The notes under the pieces were generated by a model. The model saw only the letters and a program-made list of their open reading frames with translations, made no database searches and was not told the DNA's origin. From contig NZ_JAIGNP010000002.1 in assembly GCF_019711535.1 (NCBI RefSeq), forward strand, positions 186,001 to 250,000: DNA of 64,000 nt. Direction: 5' to 3'. A program made the position numbers and the translations under genes. Within the stretch, counting starts at the first letter, position 1, and every line of letters starts with the position of its first letter. The stretch is from Qipengyuania aestuarii (GTDB lineage Bacteria > Pseudomonadota > Alphaproteobacteria > Sphingomonadales > Sphingomonadaceae). This document shows positions 54,908 to 63,168 of this stretch, piece by piece.

Positions 54908-55579
54908 ATGTGGCAGCTGCACCAATTCCCTTTGTGTCCCTTCAGCCGGAAGCTGCGTCTCCTCATGGGGGAGAAAGCGGTCGCCTATGAGCTTGTCCGG
55001 GAAAATCCCTGGGAAGCGCGCGATGCGTTCTGGCAGCTCAATCCGGCGGGGCGGACCCCGGTGCTTCACGATCCCGCGCGCCGCGTAATCCTGTGCGATA
55101 GCCAGGCGATCTGCGAATTCTTCGAAGAAACGGTCGAGCGCGTGCCGATGATCTCGGGCAATGCGATGCAGCGCGCCGAAATCCGCCGCCTGACGGCCTT
55201 GTTCGATGAGAATTTCTATAACGATGTGACAGAGCCCGCACTGCACGAGAAGATGAAAAAGCGGCTGGTCCTGCGCCAGCCGCCCGATGGGCAGGTGCTG
55301 CGCCAGATGGGCCGGTTACTGCATGGCCACCTCGATTATATCGACTGGCTGGTCGATACGCGGCAATGGCTTGCGGGCCCGCAGCTGAGCCTCGCCGACC
55401 TGACCTGCGCGGCGCATCTCTCTGTGGTGGATTACCTCGGCGCGGTCGACTGGCGCGGGCACGAGCAGGCGCAGGGCTGGTACATGGTCATGAAAAGCCG
55501 CCCCAGCTTCCGCCCGCTGCTGAGCGAGAAGATGGACGGCCTGCCCCCGCCACGGGAATATGCCTCGCTGGATTTATGA
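54908..55579 (+). CDS. Glutathione S-transferase family protein
   Basis: 223 aa from ATG 54908. N-terminal thioredoxin fold with QFPLCPFSRKLRLLMGEK (the Cys may be catalytic) and NPAGRTPVLHDP, then an all-helical C-terminal domain with WLAGPQLSLADLTCAAHLSV. Probably a detoxification or redox enzyme. Upstream ATGs (54890, and GTG at 54869) are in frame; 54908 begins at the family's usual first strand. Confidence 0.88.
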   Translation: MWQLHQFPLCPFSRKLRLLMGEKAVAYELVRENPWEARDAFWQLNPAGRTPVLHDPARRVILCDSQAICEFFEETVERVPMISGNAMQRAEIRRLTALFDENFYNDVTEPALHEKMKKRLVLRQPPDGQVLRQMGRLLHGHLDYIDWLVDTRQWLAGPQLSLADLTCAAHLSVVDYLGAVDWRGHEQAQGWYMVMKSRPSFRPLLSEKMDGLPPPREYASLDL

Positions 55580-55624
55580 GTTCAGTCGCTTTTCGGGATC
55601 GGTCCGCGTTCCCTTTCGCGGCAA

Positions 55625-55957
55625 TCAATTTGTCTTTTGCGCCGTGAGAAGCAGATCAGCCGCTGGGCGGAAGTCGACATGCCCCATTGTTTGTCGGCTT
55701 AAGCATTGAAGCGCCGAAGTCTCTGCATCAGTCCGCTCCTCAGGATCTTTCAAGACTTTGATTTTCATTACCTGCGGTGACTCGACCACGACCTCGATCA
55801 GGTTCTCTGCCTTGCATTTCTCAATGAGGCGGTCGGCATGAGCCTGCAAAGTTTCCGTGGTGGGAGGAACCCATGTTGCCGTGAGAGAAATCAGCAATCC
55901 AATAGCAGCAAACCCTCTGCCGCATGCCTTGAGACGAGTGATTGCGCTCGATTTCAC
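55625..55957 (-). CDS. Hypothetical protein with signal/membrane anchor
   Basis: 110 aa. One N-terminal hydrophobic stretch (ACGRGFAAIGLLISLTATW), then a soluble part with VVVESPQVMKIKVLKDPEER and ALQCLSRQTMGHVDF. No family recognised. AT-richer than its neighbours, like the broken YcxB gene at 49968, so possibly acquired. ATG 55957 has AGAG shortly upstream. Confidence 0.6.
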   Translation of the reverse strand: MKSSAITRLKACGRGFAAIGLLISLTATWVPPTTETLQAHADRLIEKCKAENLIEVVVESPQVMKIKVLKDPEERTDAETSALQCLSRQTMGHVDFRPAADLLLTAQKTN

Positions 55958-56003
55958 TCTGCGATTGTAATCGAAAAGAGCAGAGATTGCATCTCTTTCG
56001 ACT

Positions 56004-56819
56004 TCACCTCTGACAAACCGGACAAAACCACGTGCTTCTCCCGCCCTGCACGATGCGGCGGATCGTGCCGCTGTCCTCGTGGTGGCAGGGCTCGCCCTCG
56101 CGTCCGTAGACGTGGAAGCGGGTGGCGAAATAGCCGAGATTTCCGTCGGGCTGGGCGAAATCGCGCAAGGTGCTGCCGCCGTCGCGGATGGAGCGCTCCA
56201 GCACGTCCTTGATCGCGGGGACGAGGCGGCGGAGCTGCGGCATGGTCACCTTGCCGCCGGCCTTTCGCGGATGGATGCCAGCATGCCATAGCGCCTCGCA
56301 GACATAGATATTGCCGAGACCCGCCACGATGCTCTGGTCGAGCAGCAGCAGCTTGATCGCTTGTTTGCGTCCCTTGGTAGCCTCGCGCAAATGTTCGGGG
56401 GTGAGGTCGTCGCCTAGCGGCTCCGGCCCCAGCGCGGCGAAGGGTTTCCACGTCACCAGCTCTTGCGCCGTCATCAGATCGACCGAGCCGAAGCGACGCG
56501 GATCGTTGAGTGCGAAGCGGTGGCCTGCGGTCTCGATCACCAGATGGTCGTGCTTTTCGTCCTCTGCCGGGTCGATTCGCCAGCGTCCGCTCATGCCGAG
56601 GTGGAACACCATCGCGTGGTCGCGGCTGGTGTGGATGAGGCCGTATTTCGCCCGGCGCGAGAGGTGCGTGACGCTCGCCCCGGTCAGTGCCTGCACCAGA
56701 TCGGGCGGGAAGGGGCGGCGCATGTCGGGGCGGTTGACCGTCACCCGCGTGATGGTCTCGCCCTGCAGGAACCGCGCAAGGCCGCGCACCGTTGTTTCGA
56801 CTTCGGGAAGCTCTGGCAT
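56004..56819 (-). CDS. mutM: Formamidopyrimidine-DNA glycosylase
   Basis: Removes 8-oxoguanine and cleaves AP sites. 271 aa: catalytic N-terminus MPELPEVETTVRGL (P2, E3), GMSGRWRI, NDPRRFGSVDL, GNIYVCEALW and the C-terminal zinc finger with WFCPVCQR. In the finger, the first pair is CHHEDSG: the second Cys is missing, with His residues after the first Cys. Otherwise complete. ATG 56819 starts 56 bases from the divergent ubiE. Order mutM/ubiE-ubiB-coaBC is typical of sphingomonads. Confidence 0.95.
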   Translation of the reverse strand: MPELPEVETTVRGLARFLQGETITRVTVNRPDMRRPFPPDLVQALTGASVTHLSRRAKYGLIHTSRDHAMVFHLGMSGRWRIDPAEDEKHDHLVIETAGHRFALNDPRRFGSVDLMTAQELVTWKPFAALGPEPLGDDLTPEHLREATKGRKQAIKLLLLDQSIVAGLGNIYVCEALWHAGIHPRKAGGKVTMPQLRRLVPAIKDVLERSIRDGGSTLRDFAQPDGNLGYFATRFHVYGREGEPCHHEDSGTIRRIVQGGRSTWFCPVCQR

Positions 56820-56875
56820 GAAAACCCCTCTAACACCCTTTGCGCCCCGCTCAATTCCCCCTAAGGCTCCCTCCC

Positions 56876-57607
56876 ATGAGTGACACTGTTTCCTTCGGCT
56901 ACGAAGACATCGATGCAAGCGAGAAGACCGGCCGCGTGGGCGAGGTGTTTTCGAATGTCGCCGCCAAATACGACGTGATGAACGATGCGATGTCCATGGG
57001 CATGCACCGCCTGTGGAAGGATCGCTTCGTGGCTCGCGTGAAACCGCAGCCGGGCGAACAGATCCTCGACATGGCGGGCGGCACGGGCGACATCGCTTTC
57101 CGCCTGGCGGACAAGGGCGCAAGCGTCACCGTGTCGGACATCAATCAGGACATGCTCGACGTCGGTATCGAGCGCGCAATGGACCGCGGCATCGACGGGC
57201 TGGTGTGGAGCCGCCAGAACGCCGAAGAACTGGCCTTTTCTAGCCGGACGTTTGACGCCTACACCATCGCTTTCGGCATTCGCAACGTCACGCACACGCT
57301 CAAGGCGCTGAAGGAAGCGCACCGGGTGCTGAAATTCGGCGGGCGGTTTTACTGCCTCGAATTCTCGACCGTCGAATGGCCGGGCTTCAAGGAAGCCTAC
57401 GACCTCTATTCGCACAAGCTGGTGCCGCAGATCGGCAAGGCGGTTGCGGGGGACGAGGACAGCTATCGCTATCTCATCGAATCGATCCGCCGTTTCCCCG
57501 ACATGGCCGCCTTCGAGGCGATGATCCGCGAGGCGGGCTTCTCGAACACCCGGGTCGAGCCGATCATGGGCGGGCTCGTGGCGATCCATTCGGGCTGGAA
57601 AGTCTAG
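56876..57607 (+). CDS. ubiE: Ubiquinone/menaquinone C-methyltransferase
   Basis: SAM-dependent methylation of the quinone ring. 243 aa: SAM motif LDMAGGTGDIAFRLADKG, IAFGIRNVTHTLKALKEAHR and KFGGRFYCLEFSTVEWPGF. ATG 56876 chosen for family start and position. The stop is 1 base before the GTG start of ubiB; clearly one operon. Confidence 0.97.
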   Translation: MSDTVSFGYEDIDASEKTGRVGEVFSNVAAKYDVMNDAMSMGMHRLWKDRFVARVKPQPGEQILDMAGGTGDIAFRLADKGASVTVSDINQDMLDVGIERAMDRGIDGLVWSRQNAEELAFSSRTFDAYTIAFGIRNVTHTLKALKEAHRVLKFGGRFYCLEFSTVEWPGFKEAYDLYSHKLVPQIGKAVAGDEDSYRYLIESIRRFPDMAAFEAMIREAGFSNTRVEPIMGGLVAIHSGWKV

Positions 57608-57608
57608 G

Positions 57609-59171
57609 GTGGCCAAACCCGCAACGCACATCTGGCGGCTGCTGAAATGGGGCCGTACGCTCGCGCGCCACGGGGCGTTGCGCGGGATCGAGAACGATCC
57701 CAACACGCCCGCGCCGGTCAAGCGTCTCGCGCGGATCGCCCGGTTCGGCACGGTCCAGCCGAAGGAGCCCGATTACGCCGGCGCATTCCGCGAAATCGGG
57801 CCCGCCGCGATCAAGCTCGGCCAGACGCTGGCGACGCGGCCCGATCTCGTGGGCGAGGATGCGGCGAAGAACCTGCTCAGCCTGCAGGACAATCTGCCGC
57901 CCGTGCCGTTCGAGCAGATTCGCCAGAGCATCGAGGGAAGTTTCGAGCAGCCGCTGGAGAATCTCTGGGCGGAATTCGATCCCGAACCGGTGGGCGCAGC
58001 CTCCATCGCGCAGGTTCACCGCGCGGTGACGACCGATGGCCGGCAGGTCGCCGTCAAGGTGCTGCGCCCCGGCGTGCGCGAACGGTTCGCCAAGGACATC
58101 TCCACTTACGAATGGGCCGCCGCGCATCTGGAAAGCTTCGGCGGCGAAGCGGCGCGGCTGCGGCCCCGGCTGACCATCGCCAATTTCAAGCGCTGGACCT
58201 TGCGCGAACTGGACCTGCGCCGCGAAGCCGCCAGCGCGTCCGAGCTGGCCGAGCATATGGTCGGCACCGAGAAATACGAGATCCCCGGGATCGACTGGGA
58301 CCGGACCAATGGCCGGGTGATGACGGTCGATTGGGTCGACGGGATCAAGATCAGCAATACCGAGGCGCTGATTGCCGCAGGCCACGACATGGACGAACTG
58401 GCCAGCCGCCTCGTCCTCGCCTTCCTCAAGCAGGCGATTTCGGCCGGGTTCTTCCACGCCGACATGCATCAGGGCAATCTGTTCGTGAAACCCGACGGCA
58501 CGATTGCGGCGATCGATTTCGGCATCATGGGCCGGATCGACCGGCAGGCGCGCATGTGGCTGGCGGAAATCCTCTATGGCCTGACCACGGGCAATTACCG
58601 CCGCGTCGCCGAAATCCATTTCGAGGCGCAATATGTGCCGAGCTATCACAATGTCGACGAGTTCGCGACCGCGCTACGCGCCGTGGGCGAACCGATGCGC
58701 GGCAAGCCGGTGAGCGAGCTTTCGGTGGGCCAGATGCTCGACGGGCTGTTCGCGATCACCCGCGATTTCGACATGCAGACGCAGCCGCATCTGCTGCTGC
58801 TGCAGAAAACCATGGTGATGGTCGAAGGCATCGCCACCCAGCTCAATCCAAAGATCAACATGTGGGACGTTTCCGCGCCCTTCGTGCGCAGCTGGATTCG
58901 CGACGAACTGGGCCCCGAGGCCGCGATTGCCGACCGCATTCGCGAAGATACCGAAACGCTTCTGCGGATCCCTGCGCTCGTGCGCCGGATCGAGGACCGC
59001 TTCCCGCCCAAGGGGGGCGCGCCTGAAGCGCCGCCGCTGCCTGAGGTGGAGCTCATTTGGGAACGCCGCGAACGCATGCAGAAGGGCCGCGGCTGGTTCG
59101 GCTATCTCGTGGCCGCCGGCGCCGGCGGGATCGGCGTCTGGGCCGCGCTTACGCAGGGCCTGCTGGGCTGA
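57609..59171 (+). CDS. ubiB: Ubiquinone biosynthesis protein UbiB (ABC1 family)
   Basis: Atypical protein kinase-like ATPase needed for ubiquinone synthesis. 520 aa, GTG start just after ubiE. The KxGQ motif is in GPAAIKLGQTLATRPDL, the lysine in VAVKVLRPGV, then FFHADMHQGNLFVKPDG and IDFGIMGRIDRQ. A C-terminal membrane helix (YLVAAGAGGIGVWAALT) is present. Overlaps the convergent DUF4345-like gene by 23 bases. Confidence 0.96.
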   Translation: MAKPATHIWRLLKWGRTLARHGALRGIENDPNTPAPVKRLARIARFGTVQPKEPDYAGAFREIGPAAIKLGQTLATRPDLVGEDAAKNLLSLQDNLPPVPFEQIRQSIEGSFEQPLENLWAEFDPEPVGAASIAQVHRAVTTDGRQVAVKVLRPGVRERFAKDISTYEWAAAHLESFGGEAARLRPRLTIANFKRWTLRELDLRREAASASELAEHMVGTEKYEIPGIDWDRTNGRVMTVDWVDGIKISNTEALIAAGHDMDELASRLVLAFLKQAISAGFFHADMHQGNLFVKPDGTIAAIDFGIMGRIDRQARMWLAEILYGLTTGNYRRVAEIHFEAQYVPSYHNVDEFATALRAVGEPMRGKPVSELSVGQMLDGLFAITRDFDMQTQPHLLLLQKTMVMVEGIATQLNPKINMWDVSAPFVRSWIRDELGPEAAIADRIREDTETLLRIPALVRRIEDRFPPKGGAPEAPPLPEVELIWERRERMQKGRGWFGYLVAAGAGGIGVWAALTQGLLG

Positions 59172-59550
59172 CCCGGCCATAGGGCAGCAGCCTGATGGCC
59201 AGCACCATCACGACGACATGCAGCGCCTCCACCGCCATCGGCTGCCACCAGCCGTCATAGGTGCCGACCGCGATAAGATTGACCAGCCTGCCGGTGAAGG
59301 CGATGGTGAACAGGGCCAGCGCAGGCCACAGCATGTCCGCGCGCCGTTTCCACGCGGTCCAGCCCATGCATAACGCGGCCAGCCAGAAAAAGGCGGTAAA
59401 GTCCCCGCGCATCGCCGAAAGCCCTTCCGGCGTGGCGGATTGCAGTCCGAAATCCGCGCCTGCCGTGGCCGGGTCGAGAAAGAAGCTGATCCCCAGCATC
59501 AGGTCGAGCAGGGCGCCCAGAGCCAGCAGGATGACGAGAATGAATTGCAT
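59149..59550 (-). CDS. Small four-helix membrane protein, DUF4345-like
   Basis: 133 aa, about four hydrophobic helices (ILVILLALGALLDLMLGISF; FFWLAALCMGWTAW; WPALALFTIAFTG; VEALHVVVMVLAIRLL). The pattern with LRGDFTAF-like MRGDFTAF and GRLVNLI resembles DUF4345. No function known. 3' end overlaps ubiB. Confidence 0.75.
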   Translation of the reverse strand: MQFILVILLALGALLDLMLGISFFLDPATAGADFGLQSATPEGLSAMRGDFTAFFWLAALCMGWTAWKRRADMLWPALALFTIAFTGRLVNLIAVGTYDGWWQPMAVEALHVVVMVLAIRLLPYGRVSPAGPA

Positions 59551-59662
59551 GGAAGGTCCTCAGCATTACCGTTTTCTAAACCATACGCTGGCAAGGGTGC
59601 GCAGGAATGTCACGCTTTTGCGTGCTGGCAATGACGGACGGGGGGCGCTAGCAAGCGCATCA

Positions 59663-59740
59663 ATGACGCAATGGGATTACACCAGCCGGTTCGCGCCGCT
59701 GACGCTGCGCGCCACGAAAACCGCGGATTTGGGCGCATGA
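59663..59740 (+). CDS. Possible 25-codon small ORF coupled to coaBC
   Basis: ATG 59663 opens 25 codons (MTQWDYTSRFAPLT...) ending in a TGA that overlaps the coaBC ATG (ATGA). No clear ribosome-binding site precedes it; a G-run lies 17 bases upstream. Could be a leader peptide controlling coaBC translation, or chance. Confidence 0.3.
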   Translation: MTQWDYTSRFAPLTLRATKTADLGA

Positions 59741-61428
59741 GCGGCCCAAAAATTCTGCTCGTGATCGGTGGCGGCATCGCCGCCTACAAGAGCTGCGAAC
59801 TCGTGCGACTCATCCGCAAGGCGGGCGGCGATGTCACCTGCGTGCTGACCGAAGGCGGGCAGCAGTTCGTCACGCCCATGGCGCTGGCGGCCCTGTCCGA
59901 AAACAAGGTCTATACCTCGCTCTTCGATTTGAAGGACGAAGTGGAGATGGGCCACATCCAGCTTTCGCGTCAGGCGGATCTGGTTGTCGTTTGCCCGGCA
60001 ACTGCCGACCTGCTGGCCAAGATGACCGCCGGCATCGCCGATGATCTTGCCACCACGCTGATTCTCGCGACCGACAAGCCGGTGATCGCCGTGCCCGCGA
60101 TGAACGTGCGCATGTGGGAACATTCGGCCACCCAGCGCAACGCCAGCTGGCTTCGCCAGGCGGGCGTCACGGTGATGAACCCCGATGAAGGGGCGATGGC
60201 CTGCGGCGAATTCGGCCCCGGCCGCTTGCCCGAACCACCGGCCATCCTCAAGGCCATCGCCGACGCGCTCGATCTCGACATCGACCTGCCCGAACTCAAC
60301 GGGCCCGCCCCGCAGCTCGCGCCGCCTTCGCCGGCCGCCTTTGCCGATGAAGGCGAGGACGAATATGACGAGGAAGAAAGCTCCAGCAGCGGTTCGGGCC
60401 TCGGCAGCCTGCTGAACGCGATTATTCCGCGCAGCACCGAAACCCGCGACGCCGAGGATGAAGAGCAGGATTTCGACGACGGCGACTTCGACGAACCCGA
60501 TTTCGACGAGGCGGAGTTTCAGGAAACCGAATTCAAGCCCGACTTCAGCGGTCCGCTGCTGGCCAAGAAGGGCGGCGCCGCTGCCGCTCCGCCGACCGAC
60601 CGCGAAGCGATCAACCACACCGTGGCCCGGCAGGACGAACGCGCCATGCCGCAGCCCATGCCCGAAGACATCGCCTATGCCGATCACGGTGCGGCGCTGG
60701 CGGCCGATCCGCTTTACGGTCAGGCGATCTTCGATGAAAATCCGGAGCATCGCCCGCTCTATGGCAAGCATGTTCTGGTAACCGCCGGACCAACTCGTGA
60801 ACCGATCGATCCGGTGCGCTACATCGCAAACCGTTCGAGCGGGAAGCAGGGCTTCGCGATTGCGGCCATGGCCGCTGCTGCCGGGGCCAGGGTCACCTTG
60901 ATCGCTGGTCCCGTGCATTTGCCGACGCCGGTCGGGGTCGACCGGATCGACGTGGAAACCGCGGAAGATATGGCGGAAGAAGTGCGCAATGCGCTGCCCG
61001 CCGATGCGGCCTTCATGGTCGCGGCAGTGGCCGACTGGAAGAGCCGCCATGTCGCGTCCGAAAAGATGAAGAAGCGCGGCAGCGCGCCGCCCGCGCTCAT
61101 CCTTGCCGAAAACCCCGACATCCTCGCCGCCGTGGCGGCCGGGCGCAAACGTCCGCAGCTGCTGATCGGCTTTGCCGCCGAAACCGAAAACGTGGTCGAA
61201 AACGCCAAGTCCAAGCGCAAGCGCAAGGGGGCCGACTGGATCATCGCGAACAATGTTTCGGCGGCGGAAGGCGAAAGCGTGATGGGCGGCGATCTCAACC
61301 AGGTGCATATCGTCACCCCCGGCGGGGTCGAGAGCCTGGCGGAAATGCCCAAGGAAGAAGTGGCCCGCGAACTCGTTCGCCGCGCTGCCGAAGCGCTTGT
61401 GGGCACGGGTGACGCGGCTGCCGGTTAA
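59737..61428 (+). CDS. coaBC: Bifunctional phosphopantothenoylcysteine decarboxylase/synthetase with a large acidic insert
   Basis: Second and third steps of CoA synthesis after pantothenate kinase. 563 aa. CoaC domain first: KILLVIGGGIAAYKSCELV, H73 (EMGHIQLSR), PAMNVRMWEH and C156 in ACGEFGPGRL. CoaB domain from about residue 343: VTAGPTREPIDPVRYIANRS and K435 in AAVADWKS. Between them, residues about 190-342 form an extra Asp/Glu/Ser-rich segment, about 146 residues longer than E. coli (K435 against K289). The insert includes DEYDEEESSSSGSG and DFDDGDFDEPDFDEAEF. All catalytic residues retained. Confidence 0.96.
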   Translation: MSGPKILLVIGGGIAAYKSCELVRLIRKAGGDVTCVLTEGGQQFVTPMALAALSENKVYTSLFDLKDEVEMGHIQLSRQADLVVVCPATADLLAKMTAGIADDLATTLILATDKPVIAVPAMNVRMWEHSATQRNASWLRQAGVTVMNPDEGAMACGEFGPGRLPEPPAILKAIADALDLDIDLPELNGPAPQLAPPSPAAFADEGEDEYDEEESSSSGSGLGSLLNAIIPRSTETRDAEDEEQDFDDGDFDEPDFDEAEFQETEFKPDFSGPLLAKKGGAAAAPPTDREAINHTVARQDERAMPQPMPEDIAYADHGAALAADPLYGQAIFDENPEHRPLYGKHVLVTAGPTREPIDPVRYIANRSSGKQGFAIAAMAAAAGARVTLIAGPVHLPTPVGVDRIDVETAEDMAEEVRNALPADAAFMVAAVADWKSRHVASEKMKKRGSAPPALILAENPDILAAVAAGRKRPQLLIGFAAETENVVENAKSKRKRKGADWIIANNVSAAEGESVMGGDLNQVHIVTPGGVESLAEMPKEEVARELVRRAAEALVGTGDAAAG

Positions 61429-61466
61429 GGCGGCCGCTTCAGCTCCTATCAGTTCGTCAACGGGGC

Positions 61467-61540
61467 CCGGGCGCAATAGCCCGGAGCCTGAATGCTACCG
61501 CGTCCGAATGGATGAGCCGGTCCCCTGCCGATGCCAGGGG
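61467..61540. other. Two small hairpins between coaBC and the MFS gene
   Basis: CCGGGC/GCCCGG (61467-61484) and CCCCTG/CAGGGG (61522-61540). Neither has a T-tract. In the 120-base space between convergent genes they may help Rho-dependent termination or protect mRNA ends. Nothing else seen here. Confidence 0.4.
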
Positions 61541-61548
61541 GCTGGATA

Positions 61549-63060
61549 TCACCCCGCATCACGTACCCGCAGCATGGCGAAGGCGGCGATGGTCCAAACC
61601 GCGGCTCCGAACAGCATCGTCCAGATGGGGTCGCCGGGAAACAGCGCATTCATGATCGACCCCATGACCGTGGCCACCAGCAACTGTGGCAGCACCACGA
61701 AGATGTTGAACAGGCCCATGTAGATGCCGAGCTTGGCCTGCGGGAGGCTGCTGGCAAGGATCGCGTAGGGCATGGCGAGGATCGACGCCCAGGCCACGCC
61801 GCGCAGGATTTCGCACAGGATCAGCAGGTTCGGATCGCGCAGGAAGAAATACCCCAAGAACCCGAGCGCGCCCGCCAGCAGGCAGAGCATATGCGTCCGC
61901 GCCTTGCCGAGCCGCTTGCTCAGCTTGGGCAGCAGCAACAGGGCGGCCACGGCGGCGACCCCGTTCTGCACGGTATAGATCAGGTTCCACCAGTTCGCGC
62001 CCTCGTTATAGGCGGCAGTGGTGGGATCGGCGCTGCTGTAGAAATATTGCGATACGATCGGGCCGGAATAAATCCACATCACGAACAGTGCGGACCAGCT
62101 GAAGAACTGCACCAGCGCCAGCCGCTTCATGGTGGCGGGCATGCCGGCGAAATCACCCACGATGGTGGACAGCATGTTGGCGGAGCGGCCCCGTTTCGCG
62201 AGCGATATCGCGATTGCCGAAAGCACGCCGTAAGTCGCCAGCAGGGCGCCGAGCAGGTAGATTTCCTTTTCCAGGCCGAGCGGGGCGACGATCAGCGCGA
62301 TGCCCGCGCCCAGCGCCAGCCAGACCAGCGCCGAACCATAGTTTTTCTCCGCCAGTGCGGAAACGGGCTGGGCTACGGCGGTTGCGCGTTCCGCTTCGAA
62401 AGCCGCCATTTCCTCGGGCGAATATTCGCGCGTGGTCAATACGGTCCAGCCGATCGCCGCGAACAGGGCGATGCCGCCGGCCCAGAAGCTCCACCGGACC
62501 GTATCGGGGATCTCGCCCGCCGGGGCCACATTGCTCACGCCGAGATGGCCGAGCAACCATGGGAATATCGCGGCGAAGACTGCACCGGCGCCGATAAAGG
62601 CGGTCTGCACGGCATAGCCGGTGGCGTGCTGCGAGCGGTCGAGCATGTCGCCCACGAATGCGCGGAAAGGCTCCATCGCGATATTGAGGCTGGCGTCGAG
62701 CAGCCACAGCAATCCGGCGGCAAAGACCAGCGGCGCGGCGAAAGCGGGCGCGAAGGGCATGAGGAACAGCGCCAGCGCGGCCAGCAGCGCGCCGGTCATG
62801 AAATAGGGACGGCGGCGGCCGAACCGGTTCCAGGTCTTGTCCGACAGATGGCCCACGATCGGCTGCACGATCAGCCCCGTCAGCGGCGCGGCGACCCAGA
62901 GCGCGGGCAGGTCGTCGAGCGAGGCGCCCACGGTCTGGAAGATGCGGCTCATGTTCGAATTCTGCAGCACGAAGCCGATCTGGATACCGAAGAAGCCGAA
63001 GCTCATGTTCCACAGCCCGCGTAAGCTCTGGCGCGGTTTTTCGGTCAGCGCATGTGTCAT
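61549..63060 (-). CDS. MFS transporter, sugar/disaccharide (GPH/SLC45-like)
   Basis: 503 aa, about 12 helices. N-terminal WNMSFGFFGIQIGFVLQN, then GHLSDKTWNRFGRRRPYF (the loop 2-3 MFS motif), and a charged mid-loop around REYSPEEMAAFEAERATAV. Features resemble MalT/SucT-type sugar permeases in Caulobacterales/Sphingomonadales. A LacI-type regulator lies upstream on the same strand, which supports sugar uptake. ATG 63060 with GAGGAC upstream. Confidence 0.85.
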   Translation of the reverse strand: MTHALTEKPRQSLRGLWNMSFGFFGIQIGFVLQNSNMSRIFQTVGASLDDLPALWVAAPLTGLIVQPIVGHLSDKTWNRFGRRRPYFMTGALLAALALFLMPFAPAFAAPLVFAAGLLWLLDASLNIAMEPFRAFVGDMLDRSQHATGYAVQTAFIGAGAVFAAIFPWLLGHLGVSNVAPAGEIPDTVRWSFWAGGIALFAAIGWTVLTTREYSPEEMAAFEAERATAVAQPVSALAEKNYGSALVWLALGAGIALIVAPLGLEKEIYLLGALLATYGVLSAIAISLAKRGRSANMLSTIVGDFAGMPATMKRLALVQFFSWSALFVMWIYSGPIVSQYFYSSADPTTAAYNEGANWWNLIYTVQNGVAAVAALLLLPKLSKRLGKARTHMLCLLAGALGFLGYFFLRDPNLLILCEILRGVAWASILAMPYAILASSLPQAKLGIYMGLFNIFVVLPQLLVATVMGSIMNALFPGDPIWTMLFGAAVWTIAAFAMLRVRDAG

Positions 63061-63168
63061 GAAATATGTCCTCGTCCGCATCCGGCCCAAGTCTTTACGC
63101 CCGCTCGGATGAATTGGGCTCGGCTCGCATGAAGCGGCAGGTGCGGCAAGGCCGCATACGAATGTGGT

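Noticed and set aside
59677-61476. 599-codon open frame on the - strand opposite coaBC
   Set aside because: Shadow of coaBC; its long Gly/Val/Phe runs come from the complement of the acidic insert.
61531-63024. 497-codon open frame on the + strand opposite the MFS gene
   Set aside because: Shadow; low-complexity Gln/Gly/Arg composition.
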